In this document: one piece after another, positions 8,901 to 18,055 of the stretch
How the letters are laid out: the number at the start of each line of letters is the position of its first letter
Numbering within the stretch: position 1 is the first letter of the stretch
Origin: Algimonas porphyrae
Lineage (GTDB): Bacteria; Pseudomonadota; Alphaproteobacteria; Caulobacterales; Maricaulaceae
Length of the DNA: 64,000 bases
NCBI RefSeq assembly: GCF_041429795.1
Contig: NZ_CP163424.1
Span: 1,676,001 to 1,740,000, forward strand
Direction of reading: 5' to 3'
Position numbers and translations under genes: made by a program
Notes under the pieces: model-generated
Told to the model about the DNA's origin: nothing
The model's database searches: none
Seen by the model: only the letters and a program-made list of their open reading frames with translations

Positions 8901-9435
8901 GGGAATGCAGGCCGGAAATACCGGCAGCCTCTTCGAGGACGCGCCGCCGGTTGGCGGGTTTGGCGGAGATCAGTTCGCTGATCTGGTTCTGCCGGACGAG
9001 GGCCGGGGAGTTGGCCCCCGTCGACGCGTCGGCGAAGAGCAATTGCACGTCCTTGGCGCGGACGGTCTTGCCGTTGATCTTGTAGGTCGATCCTTTGCCC
9101 TTGGTGATGACACGCATAACGTCGAGTTGATCGGAATCGTTGAAGGCTGCGGGCGCGACCCGGGCACTATTGTCGATATGCAGGGTGACATGCGCCTGAT
9201 TGCGGCCCGGACGCTGGCGCGTACCGGAAAAGATCACATCTTCCATCTGCGATCCGCGCATAGCCTTGGCGCTATTGGCGCCCATGACCCAGCGGATCGC
9301 TTCCAGCAGGTTCGACTTGCCGCAGCCATTCGGGCCGACGACGCCCGTCAGACCTGGCTCGATCAGGAAATCTGTGGGCTCGACGAAGCTCTTGAAGCCC
9401 GTCAGCGTGATCTTTTCAAAGACCAGCGCGCCCAT
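5992..9435 (-). CDS. smc: Chromosome segregation protein SMC
   Basis: This is the structural maintenance of chromosomes ATPase, which loads on DNA with ScpAB and compacts sister chromosomes. It has 1147 residues, the normal size. Walker A (GPNGCGKSN) is at residues 34-42. Two long coiled coils (about 165-500 and 680-1000) flank a hinge near 510-670 (SALRWTGAPSP, LVSGPSELTARLDQIG). The C-terminal head has the ABC signature LSGGEQALTATAL and Walker B VCVLDEVDAPLDD. It is the last gene of a minus-strand cluster after dciA and two dsbA-like genes, an order common in alphaproteobacteria. Confidence 0.97.
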   Translation of the reverse strand: MGALVFEKITLTGFKSFVEPTDFLIEPGLTGVVGPNGCGKSNLLEAIRWVMGANSAKAMRGSQMEDVIFSGTRQRPGRNQAHVTLHIDNSARVAPAAFNDSDQLDVMRVITKGKGSTYKINGKTVRAKDVQLLFADASTGANSPALVRQNQISELISAKPANRRRVLEEAAGISGLHSRRHEAELRLRAAENNLDRLDDIMAQVDGLLLSLRRQSRQAARYKRLAGEIHEYKALLWLKRWVAALDTLAGAQDALKACDQAVQDSALRAAEAQRLASDLSGTLKPKQEEQLIAAAVLARLNAAKETLEADEHAAQSEVRKLAAQIEQLTADIERESGIVEDALAAETRLKVEHDNLASVGDQSAALDEARDEAEAALRLRNQIEADMNELTAQIAGQTARAESAARELEQSERRLRARETELEEATAKLSGMAGDDGASANLFAAAANEAMDALETAKQVERDAALARNEADEADQQAREALNDAKTALGALTSERAALDRIVNRGDQAAETALSQITVQKGYEQALAAALGEDLDAAISGQSALRWTGAPSPAQSLPSGATPLSHLVSGPSELTARLDQIGVTDSAAELSDQLKPGQRLVTRDGHLVRWDGFVMEAGAETAASVKLKQQGRLQEMVAEIAVAESAVEIAQTEFHAARARRNAAKDAAVQARAALPDLERKERAAQAAVAQYETDVARETAQKRSLEDRIARLQAEITELSAQRDAARQAVAAAQTDDTLSPKRDALSERLFAARSDADDKNSTYRSLHNAIEARTTRLKAVETERADWERRRTQAGDRVSTLEGRRDAAEINYTTATEGPNKFEDRRKALFEQLETAEARRQSAADALADAETHLREAEIEARDLEKQAGEAREARAAAQARLVAAQERIGETKARINETLQCEPSELTEHIGKLDPASGLSEHDIERKLERLAAEREKLGGVNLRADEEAAEQEEKLNVMKTEREDLIAAIARLREGIDELNTEGRQRLLEAFDVVNGHFSKLFVTLFGGGEAWLSLTESDDPLEAGLEVFARPPGKTLKPMSLLSGGEQALTATALIFAVFLSNPAPVCVLDEVDAPLDDYNVGRYCDVLDEMKRLTNTKFIAITHNPVTMSRMDRLFGVTMAEQGVSQLLSVELARAEQLVAAE

Positions 9436-9438
9436 ACA

Positions 9439-10149
9439 CTATTCGGCAGGTTCTTGTTCGGGCGCGTCCGCGACGGGCATGTCTTCGCCGAGCAGAGGCA
9501 GGATCTGTTCTTCAATGGATTCCAGGGTGAAGACGCGCTTGAGCTCACCATTGATGACGAAGGCAGGTGTGCCGGCAACGCCCATATCGATGCCGGACTG
9601 CATCCGATCCATATATTCTTCACGCAACGTGTCATTGGCCATGCACTGGACGAATTCGTCTTCGGACAGGCCGGAGGATTTAGCGAGATTGACATAGGCT
9701 TCGCGCGCTTGTCCTTGTTGCGCGAGGGTCAGGATCTGGCTCTGACGGTCGAACTGCAGCTTGATATTCTTGAACCAGTCATCCTCATTTGCACAGAGCG
9801 CAATCATGAAACCGGCATCGGCCAGATCGGGTGCCCCGGCGAGAAATTCGCGGAAGACGTAACGGACCTTGCCGGTATCGACATATTTCGCCTTGAAGTC
9901 CGGATAGACTGTCTGGTGCCAGTTGGCGCAGGCCGGACAGGTGACAGAGGCAAACTCCATCACGGTTACGGCGGCGTTGGGATTGCCGATGGCATGATCG
10001 TCAGGGCGCTCGAAGGGCGTCCGCTCAGCGTCGCCGCTGGTCGCAACCGTATTGGTGGTGGCCGTCGTATCGGTCGCCGTACCGTTGCCGCAGGCCGCCA
10101 ACAGGGCCGCCGCGCTGATCAGGATCGAAGTGCGAATCATCGAGGTCAT
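9439..10149 (-). CDS. DsbA-family thiol oxidoreductase, lipoprotein
   Basis: This is a periplasmic thioredoxin-fold protein expected to form or isomerise disulfides. The N-terminus is a lipoprotein signal (MIRTSILISAAALLAAC) with lipobox LAAC. A Thr-rich linker and the DsbA-like domain follow, with active site CPAC in SVTCPACANWHQ, the cis-Pro segment GVAGTPAFVINGEL and an acidic C-terminus. The start is uncertain: ATG at 10149 or 10140, since neither has a strong ribosome site and a longer frame upstream lacks support. The gene ends 3 bases before smc starts. It is related to the next gene upstream. Confidence 0.87.
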   Translation of the reverse strand: MTSMIRTSILISAAALLAACGNGTATDTTATTNTVATSGDAERTPFERPDDHAIGNPNAAVTVMEFASVTCPACANWHQTVYPDFKAKYVDTGKVRYVFREFLAGAPDLADAGFMIALCANEDDWFKNIKLQFDRQSQILTLAQQGQAREAYVNLAKSSGLSEDEFVQCMANDTLREEYMDRMQSGIDMGVAGTPAFVINGELKRVFTLESIEEQILPLLGEDMPVADAPEQEPAE

Positions 10150-10257
10150 AAGGAAGCATCCCGAATTGGGTGTGGGTTTCAAGGTAGGCGCACAGCTTTG
10201 CAGGCCCCGGGAGCCGACAATCGGTCAGCTAGATGTGGATAGCAAGTGAAGGAACGC

Positions 10258-10908
10258 TTAGCGTCTGTCCATCCAGCTGCGAATGGCGTCCGCATTATGG
10301 TCGCCGTCCATCACCTCGCCATCGAAGATGAATGACGGAACGGCGTGAATATCGGCCGCTGAGGCCCAGTCGGCTTTCTGCCGAACCGCCGCCATCATGT
10401 CCGGGTCTGACAGGCAGGCCTGAATGGCCTCGTCACTCTGCAGGCCAGCCCCCATTGCAATAGCATCATATTCGGGTTTTGGGCTGATCCGGTTCTGAAC
10501 CATGCCCAATATCGTCGTCTGCCGCGCGAATTGATCTTCGATGACGGTGATATATTCCCCTTTCGGGGCGCATTCTGCCATCAGAAAACCAGTCAGGGAG
10601 AGTTGGACAGGTTCCGTCGGCATTGGGCGGAACACAAGCCGCAGCCGGCCCGTCTCGACCAGTTCTGTTTTGACGATGGGCCAGTGGTTCGCGAACCAGT
10701 GACCGCAGGCCGGGCAAACATTGGAGGCGTAGAGGATCATCGTATGCGGCGCATCGACCGATCCGATGACGTGATCCGTGGGCGCTTCGGCATAGATATA
10801 TTCCGTTGCGGGCGTCTCATCCGGGATCGGCGTGCTATATTGGGCATGGGCTGGCGCGGTGGCCAATACAGCGGTCGCGAAGGCGGACAAAAGGGCGGCA
10901 CGGATCAT
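10258..10908 (-). CDS. DsbA-family thiol oxidoreductase, secreted
   Basis: It has 216 residues with a cleavable signal peptide (MIRAALLSAFATAVLATAPAHAQ). The DsbA/thioredoxin-like domain has active site CPAC in SNVCPACGHWF and the cis-Pro region DIHAVPSFIFDGEV. Its ATG overlaps the stop of the dciA-like gene (ATGA), so the two are translationally coupled. The downstream neighbour is a second DsbA-family protein that is lipid-anchored. Two different DsbA-like proteins in this position suggest specialised periplasmic oxidation roles, which is inference. Confidence 0.88.
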   Translation of the reverse strand: MIRAALLSAFATAVLATAPAHAQYSTPIPDETPATEYIYAEAPTDHVIGSVDAPHTMILYASNVCPACGHWFANHWPIVKTELVETGRLRLVFRPMPTEPVQLSLTGFLMAECAPKGEYITVIEDQFARQTTILGMVQNRISPKPEYDAIAMGAGLQSDEAIQACLSDPDMMAAVRQKADWASAADIHAVPSFIFDGEVMDGDHNADAIRSWMDRR

Positions 10909-11462
10909 GTCTGGTTCCTGATGACTTCGCGGCCAAGCCGCTCCAACGCTGTCTTTAGACGCTCATTACGCACTTGTGTAAGGCCTTCCTGCAGTTGCGT
11001 CTCCTCGGACGGGGTCAGGCCGCGTTTGCGCCGTGGCGGGGTTTCGGCAGGACGCGCCGGCGCCTGAACGACCTCAATCCGGTTGACCTGATCGGCGCCC
11101 AGATGAGTGGCGAGGCGTTCCAGTATCTGTCCGGAGGCGGCCAGAATGAGGGAAGCTGCGGGTCCTGGCGCGCTGATCACGAGCGTTCGGCCCGTTTTCG
11201 AGCCGCGAAACCGGACTGGGGCGCTGATCTTCGACCAGCGGGGACCCATGATTTCTGGCCAGACCCGGGCCAGCGCCAGGGCGGAGCTGCCGCGTTTCTG
11301 ACCCTGCGCAGCCAATGGGCGCATGACTCTGTTGACGGCCATGCTGGCGCTCGGCAGCGCGCGGGCCTGCGGGCGAGCGCGCTGCGCTTCCAGATAGCGT
11401 TCGATCTTGGCACGTTCGCCGGGTGTGAGGGGTCGCTTTGTCACAGACCGACCTTCGACCAT
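10905..11462 (-). CDS. DciA-like protein (DUF721)
   Basis: DUF721 proteins include DciA, the loader or partner of the replicative helicase in bacteria without DnaC. The DUF721 core is visible from about residue 60: LALARVWPEIMGPRWSKIS, then RFRGSKTGRTLVISAPGPA and ASGQILERLATHLGADQVNRIEVV. A basic, Pro-rich linker and a helical tail follow. The ATG at 11462 gives about 185 residues; a longer open frame upstream would run through the mutY start region and is not credible. It is divergent from mutY with only 38 bases between starts. Confidence 0.8.
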   Translation of the reverse strand: MVEGRSVTKRPLTPGERAKIERYLEAQRARPQARALPSASMAVNRVMRPLAAQGQKRGSSALALARVWPEIMGPRWSKISAPVRFRGSKTGRTLVISAPGPAASLILAASGQILERLATHLGADQVNRIEVVQAPARPAETPPRRKRGLTPSEETQLQEGLTQVRNERLKTALERLGREVIRNQT

Positions 11463-11500
11463 TGCGCTGCGTCCGTAAAGCGCACAGATTTGCGGATAGA

Positions 11501-12556
11501 ATGTGGACCGACTCCCAGATCCAGGCCCTGCGGGCTGCCTTACTCCACTGGTATGACCGGGAAGGGCGGATCCTGCCGTGGCGGGTGCGACCTGAAGACC
11601 GGGCGGCGGGCGCGACCCCTGACCCCTATGCGATCTGGCTGTCGGAAGTGATGATGCAGCAGACGACGATCCCACATGGGACGCCTTACTGGCACAAGTT
11701 TCTGACGCTTTATCCGACGGTGGAGGATCTGGCAGCGGCCCCGCTTGACGATGTGCTGACCCATTGGGCCGGTCTCGGTTATTATGCGCGCGCGCGGAAC
11801 CTGCATAAATGCGCCGCCATCATTTCGGAGGCGCATCAAGGACGGTTCCCGGAGACCAAAGCGGAATTGCTGCGCTTGCCGGGAATTGGCGACTATACCG
11901 CCTCGACGATCGCGGCGATCTGCTTCGATCAGCCCGAAAGCATCGTCGATGGCAATGTCGAACGGGTGATTGCGCGTATGCACCGGGTTGCGACGCCTTT
12001 GCCCAAGGCCAAGCCGGAGATCAGACGACTGGCCGCTGCGCTCGCCGATCCGGATCGTCCGGGCGATTACGGTCAGGCCCTGATGGATCTGGGCGCGACG
12101 ATCTGCACCCCGCGCGCACCGTCCTGCGATCTGTGCCCCTGGTCGGATGAGTGCGCCGCCTATGCGCATGGCGACATGACGGCCTATCCGATAAAGACGC
12201 CCAAAAAGGAGACCCCTGTCCGGTTGGGCCATGCCTATGTCATGCTGAAGGACAATCAGATCTGGCTGCGGCGGCGCAGCGAAGCGGGACTGCTGGGCGG
12301 GATGATGGAGGTGCCGGGCAGTGACTGGCAGTCCGAGCGCCCAGACTTTTCACCGCCGGTGGAGGCAGAGTGGAGCCGTCTGACCGCACCGGTCCGGCAT
12401 GTCTTCACCCATTTCGAATTGCGGCTCGATATTCATCTCGCGCAGGTGATGACCGACCCGCCGGGCGACGGGCGATGGGTGGCCGTCTCAGCGCTTCATA
12501 CACAGGCTTTGCCCAGTCTTTTCAGAAAGGTACTGGACAGAGCGAATGTGACCTAG
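11501..12556 (+). CDS. mutY: A/G-specific adenine DNA glycosylase MutY
   Basis: It removes adenine mispaired with 8-oxoguanine. The product has 351 residues from the ATG at 11501 (MWTDSQIQALR); 21 upstream in-frame codons have no homology-like content. The catalytic Glu49 lies in LSEVMMQQT. The helix-hairpin-helix is LPGIGDYTA with the catalytic Asp in VDGNVERV. A complete iron-sulfur loop, C-x6-C-x2-C-x5-C, is formed by CTPRAPSCDLCPWSDEC. A C-terminal NUDIX-like 8-oxoG recognition domain ends the protein (LLGGMMEVPGSDW, HVFTHFELRLDIHL). Confidence 0.96.
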   Translation: MWTDSQIQALRAALLHWYDREGRILPWRVRPEDRAAGATPDPYAIWLSEVMMQQTTIPHGTPYWHKFLTLYPTVEDLAAAPLDDVLTHWAGLGYYARARNLHKCAAIISEAHQGRFPETKAELLRLPGIGDYTASTIAAICFDQPESIVDGNVERVIARMHRVATPLPKAKPEIRRLAAALADPDRPGDYGQALMDLGATICTPRAPSCDLCPWSDECAAYAHGDMTAYPIKTPKKETPVRLGHAYVMLKDNQIWLRRRSEAGLLGGMMEVPGSDWQSERPDFSPPVEAEWSRLTAPVRHVFTHFELRLDIHLAQVMTDPPGDGRWVAVSALHTQALPSLFRKVLDRANVT

Positions 12557-12639
12557 TCTAGAGGAATCGGGCGGGGTCGTCCCACATCGGCCCCGTCCAC
12601 ATTTTCAATTCGTGCTCACTTCGACGCCCGGTCCGATGA

Positions 12640-13890
<1,251 letters not shown>

Positions 13891-13989
13891 GAAATTAGCA
13901 GGTGTGAATATCCACAGGGGCGGACGTTAAGGTTTGACGTTGCCTTGTGCGCCATCCGTCAGGCATAAACCCGCACAGGGAGAGACAAT

Positions 13990-15297
13990 ATGAAATCAGC
14001 ACTCATGGCGACGGCCTTACTTTTCGCAGCCGCACCGAGCTTTGCGAACGATGCGACGCAGGATCTGAGCTTGCGTATCCAGGCAGATTACGATGCGCGG
14101 CTTGGCGATCTGTTCGTTCACTTTCATGAAAATCCGGAGCTATCCTTCCGTGAGTTCGAAACCGCAAAGCGTATCGCTTCCGAACTGACTGCGCAGGGCT
14201 TCGATGTGACGACGGGTGTGGGGGAGACAGGAGTCGTCGCGGTGATGCGCAATGGCGACGGCCCGACCGTTATGATTCGCGCCGACATGGACGGCCTGCC
14301 GGTCAAGGAAGATAGCGGTCTGTCCTATGCCTCGACCAAGCGTCAGGTCGGGATCGACGGGGTTGAAAACTATGTCATGCATGCGTGCGGGCATGATGTG
14401 CATGTCACGTCACTGATCGGGACCGGCACGCAGATGGCACGGCTCAAGGATGACTGGTCCGGCACGCTGATCCTGGTGGCGCAGCCGGCCGAGGAAATCA
14501 TTTCCGGTGCGCGGGCAATGATCAAGGACGGTCTTTACGAGCGCTTTCCCAAGCCGGACTATGCGCTGGGCTTTCATGTCTGGTCACCCGTCGAAGCGGG
14601 TAAGATCATGGTCCCCAAAGGGCTGGCCTATTCCAGCTCGGACAGTGTCGATGTGACCATTCGCGGCGTCGGCACGCATGGCGCTGCGCCGCATATGGGT
14701 GTCGATCCGGTGCTGGTGGCAAGTGCTTTTGTCGTCAATCTGCAGAGCATCATCAGCCGCACGATCAACCCGCTGCAACCGGGCGTCATTACGGTCGGCT
14801 CGTTTCACGCCGGGACCAAGAACAATATTATCGGCGACAGTGCCGAGTTGAAACTGACGGTACGGTCCGACGATCCGGGCGTGCGGCAAACCCTGCTGGA
14901 CGCGATCGACCGCGTTGCCGCCGGAACCGCCAAGGCTTACGGCGTGCCGGATGATCTGATGCCAGTCGTGACACGTCTGCCGCGCAATACGCCCCCTTTG
15001 AAGAACGATGCGGAAACGGCGACCTTCCTCGAAGCGAAGCTGATCGAGGCCATGGGTCCGGACGCCGTCATTCCGCCGGGCCGCAGCGGTATGGGCGCAG
15101 AGGACTTCGCCGAATTCATCGATCCCGAACACAATATTGACGGCGTCTATATGGCGGTCGGCGGCACACCTGTCGATCAGCTGGACGGTGTCGCCTCGCA
15201 CCACTCGCCCTTCTTCAAGGTCACGCCCGAACCGGCCATTACGGCAGGCACGGAAGCGATGGTCATCAGCGCGATGGCGCTGTTCGACCGTGGGTAG
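13990..15297 (+). CDS. Secreted M20 family amidohydrolase/peptidase
   Basis: It has 435 residues with a signal peptide (MKSALMATALLFAAAPSFA), so it is periplasmic or exported. M20D features are HENPELSFREFET near residue 40, IRADMDGLPVKE, the metal-site HACGHDVHVT, QPAEEIISGA, the dimerisation-domain start AYSSSDSVDVTIRGVGTHGAAPH, and the C-terminal GRSGMGAEDFAEF and ASHHSPFF. Relatives hydrolyse N-acyl amino acids such as hippurate or indole-acetyl conjugates; the exact substrate is unknown. A clear GGGAGAG ribosome site precedes the ATG. It stands alone between ccrM (divergent) and a geneless stretch. Confidence 0.9.
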   Translation: MKSALMATALLFAAAPSFANDATQDLSLRIQADYDARLGDLFVHFHENPELSFREFETAKRIASELTAQGFDVTTGVGETGVVAVMRNGDGPTVMIRADMDGLPVKEDSGLSYASTKRQVGIDGVENYVMHACGHDVHVTSLIGTGTQMARLKDDWSGTLILVAQPAEEIISGARAMIKDGLYERFPKPDYALGFHVWSPVEAGKIMVPKGLAYSSSDSVDVTIRGVGTHGAAPHMGVDPVLVASAFVVNLQSIISRTINPLQPGVITVGSFHAGTKNNIIGDSAELKLTVRSDDPGVRQTLLDAIDRVAAGTAKAYGVPDDLMPVVTRLPRNTPPLKNDAETATFLEAKLIEAMGPDAVIPPGRSGMGAEDFAEFIDPEHNIDGVYMAVGGTPVDQLDGVASHHSPFFKVTPEPAITAGTEAMVISAMALFDRG

Positions 15298-15759
15298 CAG
15301 GCAGGACCACAGGTCCGACCGCTGATCTGGCGGCAGAGGAAAAAGGTGCGGAGGGCGTCCGCGGTGTCGGCCTGTCCAGCGACCGGCCAGGGTGGCTATG
15401 GCGGTGGCGATTGCTGCCGCCGAAAACGGGCTTTCACCGCAGCACGGTTCTGATCATCCGGAGCCTTCTGTCCTTCAACGGTGTCTCCGGACTGGCTGAG
15501 CGTGGGGGCAAACCCATATCACAGCCGAACCGTGATCTCCGGCTCAAAGGTCGGTTAGCGTCCTACCCGCCCTCCGCATGACCGAAGATACGAGGGTAAA
15601 GTAGCCTCGCGTTTCGCAGGCGGGGATCGGGTTTCTGCAAGTCGCGGCGTTACGGCTACACAGCCCTGTCGATGGGGGGATGGATTGCCGGTCGGCGGGT
15701 CCACAGGCCTGCACCGCCGCCCTATTTCGAGATGGGCGTGAATCGGATAGGGGAGGACC
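15298..15759. other. Geneless 460-base stretch with strong hairpins, candidate structured RNA
   Basis: No start codon gives a credible protein. The stretch is GC-rich and full of complementary segments. On the minus strand ATCACGG-TTCGG-CTGTGAT (15518-15536) folds with one G-U pair, which would be a mismatch on the plus strand. The minus strand also has two copies of CCGGAG (complement at 15485-15490 and 15537-15542) that could each pair with a single CTCCGG (complement at 15458-15463), which would allow alternative structures. I could not match it to RNase P, tmRNA, 6S, SRP or a known riboswitch. An RNA role is a hypothesis. Confidence 0.3.
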
Positions 15760-16572
15760 ATGCGCCAATATCTCGATCTGCTCCGACATGTCATGGACAC
15801 GGGTATCGACCGGATGGACCGGACGGGGACCGGGACGCGCGGCGTATTCGGTTATCAGATGCGGTTTGACCTCACTGATGGCTTTCCGATGGTTACGACC
15901 AAGAAGCTGCACCGCAAGTCGATCGTGCACGAACTGCTCTGGTTCATCGCAGGCGATACGAACGTCAACTATCTGCAGGAGAACGGCGTTCGCATCTGGG
16001 ATGACTGGGCAGACGCAGACGGCGATCTCGGCCCGGTCTACGGCAAGCAGTGGCGGCGCTGGGAAGGGCCGGACGGGCGCATCATCGATCAGCTGACCAA
16101 GGTCATCGAACAGATCAAGACCAACCCCTATTCGCGCCGCCATATTGTCTCGGCCTGGAACCCGGCGGAGGTGGACGGCATGGCGCTGCCGCCCTGTCAC
16201 AGCCTGTTCCAGTTCTTCGTGGCCCCCGATACCGCGGGCGGACGCGACCGTCTCTCCTGCCAGCTTTATCAACGCAGCGCCGACATCTTCCTCGGCGTGC
16301 CGTTCAATATCGCCAGCTACGCGCTGCTCACCCACATGGTCGCGCAGGTCTGCGACCTCGATGTCGGTGACTATGTCCACACATTCGGCGATGCGCATAT
16401 CTACCATAATCACTTCGAGCAGGTGGAGCTGCAGCTGACGCGGGAGCCGAAACCGCTGCCGCGGTTGGAACTGAATCCTGAAGTGAAGGCGATCACGGAT
16501 TTTACCTACGCGGACGTGAAGCTGGTGGGATATGAGGCGCACCCGCATATTGCGGGGAAGGTAGCGGTTTAA
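15760..16572 (+). CDS. thyA: Thymidylate synthase
   Basis: It converts dUMP to dTMP with methylene-tetrahydrofolate. It has 270 residues, close to the E. coli enzyme. The catalytic Cys146 lies in [11 protein letters not shown]. Other landmarks are [29 protein letters not shown], the phosphate-binding RR in [31 protein letters not shown] and the [14 protein letters not shown] segment. A strong GGGGAGGA ribosome site precedes the ATG. It lacks its usual neighbour folA, which lies 3.3 kb downstream after unrelated genes. The following small ORF begins at its stop codon. Confidence 0.97.
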   Translation: MRQYLDLLRHVMDTGIDRMDRTGTGTRGVFGYQMRFDLTDGFPMVTTKKLHRKSIVHELLWFIAGDTNVNYLQENGVRIWDDWADADGDLGPVYGKQWRRWEGPDGRIIDQLTKVIEQIKTNPYSRRHIVSAWNPAEVDGMALPPCHSLFQFFVAPDTAGGRDRLSCQLYQRSADIFLGVPFNIASYALLTHMVAQVCDLDVGDYVHTFGDAHIYHNHFEQVELQLTREPKPLPRLELNPEVKAITDFTYADVKLVGYEAHPHIAGKVAV

Positions 16573-16979
16573 TGCATTGGCCGTTACTTTTAACGCTTCT
16601 TACGACGATGTCAGGGCCACTAATTGTAGTAGAGATGAAGGCCTCGAGATTAGGTAAATGGGTGGTCGTAGGCTATACTCTTTTCTGTTCGTTTTATGTC
16701 CTCGCAAATGTTATGATCTTTCATGCGGTCAATACTACCGCGCGACAAGTAGCAGCTGAGCTATCTAATTTTGAAGCCATTGAATTTCCAGAACAATTGG
16801 AAGTTATGCATGCTGCTATGACCGCTGCGGAGTCGCATTGGATATATGACTGGGTGGATCCGTTTGGAGTTTTGATACTATGGATAGGGTTGCTTATTAT
16901 CTGGTTTGCAACCCGATTGGTTATAAAGGAAATCAATATTTCAAGTACGGAGAAAAAACAACTTGAAGTAGATTTTTAG
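16572..16979 (+). CDS. Hypothetical AT-rich membrane protein
   Basis: A 135-residue frame whose ATG overlaps the thyA stop (TAATG). I do not recognise the family. Three hydrophobic segments are visible: about residues 4-20, 33-51 and 97-116 (PFGVLILWIGLLIIWFATRLV). Between the second and third is a polar region, with a charged tail after the third. The DNA is much more AT-rich than its surroundings (one 60-base line at 16681 has 23 G+C) and uses codons rare elsewhere in the window. It is likely acquired DNA. It could be a real small membrane protein or relic coding sequence. Confidence 0.6.
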   Translation: MHWPLLLTLLTTMSGPLIVVEMKASRLGKWVVVGYTLFCSFYVLANVMIFHAVNTTARQVAAELSNFEAIEFPEQLEVMHAAMTAAESHWIYDWVDPFGVLILWIGLLIIWFATRLVIKEINISSTEKKQLEVDF

Positions 16980-16987
16980 ATCTTTCG

Positions 16988-17134
16988 CTAACTTCGCTTT
17001 ATCCTCCACCTGATCAGCCACCAGATCATAAGAGCGCATATTATCTTACCGCCGATGCTCATCAACACATTTGGAGATAATGGGATATTAGCCTTTCCGC
17101 ATATTTCGGGAAAGTTAGTGGTATAAATCTCCAT
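16988..17134 (-). pseudogene. C-terminal fragment of a VUT-family transporter
   Basis: A 48-codon frame whose ATG overlaps the stop of the PhnA-like gene (TGATG). Its last half, SPNVLMSIGGKIICALMIWW followed by LIRW, matches the C-terminal membrane helix of the intact VUT-family protein at 19284-19862 (LPNVTMSIIGKMVGALVIWW, LIRR), with about 16 of 24 residues identical. The rest of the transporter is missing. The composition is AT-rich, so it is a diverged or foreign relative rather than a fresh local copy. It is best read as a gene remnant; a tiny single-helix protein is possible. Confidence 0.6.
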
Positions 17135-17475
17135 CAGCCTTTCTTCACGAACTCCGTCTTCAACTTCATCGGGCCGATGCCGACGATCTTGCAGTCGATG
17201 TCGTGGTCTTCATCGACGAGCCGGTTGATCCGCACCTTCGTGCCGACCTTCACCGTCTTGCTGGTGCCCTTGACCTTCAGGTCCTTGATCAGCGTGACAG
17301 TGTCGCCGTCCTCCAGCGCATTGCCATTGGCATCGCGATAGACTTTTCCAAGGTCATTGGCAGGCGCGCTGTCGGCTGCGGCCCATTCATGGGCGCATTC
17401 GGGACAGATCAGGAGCGGGCCGTCGGCATAGACATAGTCTGAGCCGCATTCCGGGCAGGGCGGTGTGTCGGTCAT
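17134..17475 (-). CDS. yjdM: PhnA/YjdM-like zinc-ribbon protein
   Basis: It has 113 residues. An N-terminal zinc ribbon has two CPxC pairs ([10 protein letters not shown] near residue 7 and [10 protein letters not shown] near 24). The conserved PhnA core follows: [20 protein letters not shown] and [20 protein letters not shown], then [19 protein letters not shown]. The family was named from the phosphonate operon region, but it is not a phosphonoacetate hydrolase in most genomes and its role is unclear. It lies 15 bases after the Lrp-type regulator on the same strand, so the two may be co-transcribed. Confidence 0.9.
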   Translation of the reverse strand: MTDTPPCPECGSDYVYADGPLLICPECAHEWAAADSAPANDLGKVYRDANGNALEDGDTVTLIKDLKVKGTSKTVKVGTKVRINRLVDEDHDIDCKIVGIGPMKLKTEFVKKG

Positions 17476-17490
17476 GGCGAGCTTTCAGGC

Positions 17491-17964
17491 CTAGAATTCT
17501 GTATCGACCGGGATGATGTGACCATCCTTGAGACGTTCCATCGAGAAGGCGGAGCTGACATCATTCAGTCCGGGAACGAGGCGGATGAGTTTACGATAGA
17601 TCTCGTCATAATGCTCCAGATCATAGGCGAGGATTTTCATCAGATAATCGACATCGCCGGTCATGCGGTGGCATTCGACCACTTCCGGAATCTTCTGCAT
17701 CGCCGCATTGAAGGCGCGCAACCAGTCCTCGGAATGATCTTCGGTATGCAGCGTGACGAAACAGGTCATTTTCAGTCCCATGGCCATGGGATCGACGCGG
17801 GCCACGCGGCCCGAAATGATCCCGGCTTCTTCCAGGCGCTTGATCCGCCGCCAGCATGGATTGCTGGTCAGACCGACCTGTGCCGCGATCGCCTGTATGG
17901 ACTGACTCGCGTCGCGCTGAAGTTGCATGAGAATCTTGCGATCAATCAAATCAAGCTTATGCAT
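17491..17964 (-). CDS. Lrp/AsnC family transcriptional regulator
   Basis: It has 157 residues. The N-terminal helix-turn-helix starts LDLIDRKILMQLQRDASQSI and contains VGLTSNPCWRRIKRLEEAGII, the typical Lrp/AsnC recognition unit. A RAM ligand-binding domain follows (FVTLHTEDHSEDWLRAF, VVECHRMTGDVDYLMKILAYD). Members sense amino acids and regulate amino-acid metabolism or transport. The MTGDVDYLMK motif is standard. The target is unknown; the adjacent PhnA-like gene is the only likely operon partner. Confidence 0.93.
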   Translation of the reverse strand: MHKLDLIDRKILMQLQRDASQSIQAIAAQVGLTSNPCWRRIKRLEEAGIISGRVARVDPMAMGLKMTCFVTLHTEDHSEDWLRAFNAAMQKIPEVVECHRMTGDVDYLMKILAYDLEHYDEIYRKLIRLVPGLNDVSSAFSMERLKDGHIIPVDTEF

Positions 17965-18055
17965 GCGTCACTGATGGGATATGTTCACTAAAACTTCAAG
18001 TAAATGTGGGATAATTTGGGATGAAATAGGGTTGGCGATGGGATAGACAGTGATC

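Noticed and set aside
8749-10242. Plus-strand open frame of 497 codons
   Set aside because: It is antisense to smc and the DsbA-like lipoprotein gene and has no recognisable domain.
15440-15545. Cobalamin-riboswitch-like B12 box (minus strand CAGTCCGGAGAC)
   Set aside because: The conserved GGGAA and GCCCCCGCAACTGT parts are missing, and the gene downstream on that strand is in the opposite direction.
15303-15586. About 95-codon open frame before thyA
   Set aside because: It has no start codon or ribosome site, and the translation shows no recognisable protein features.
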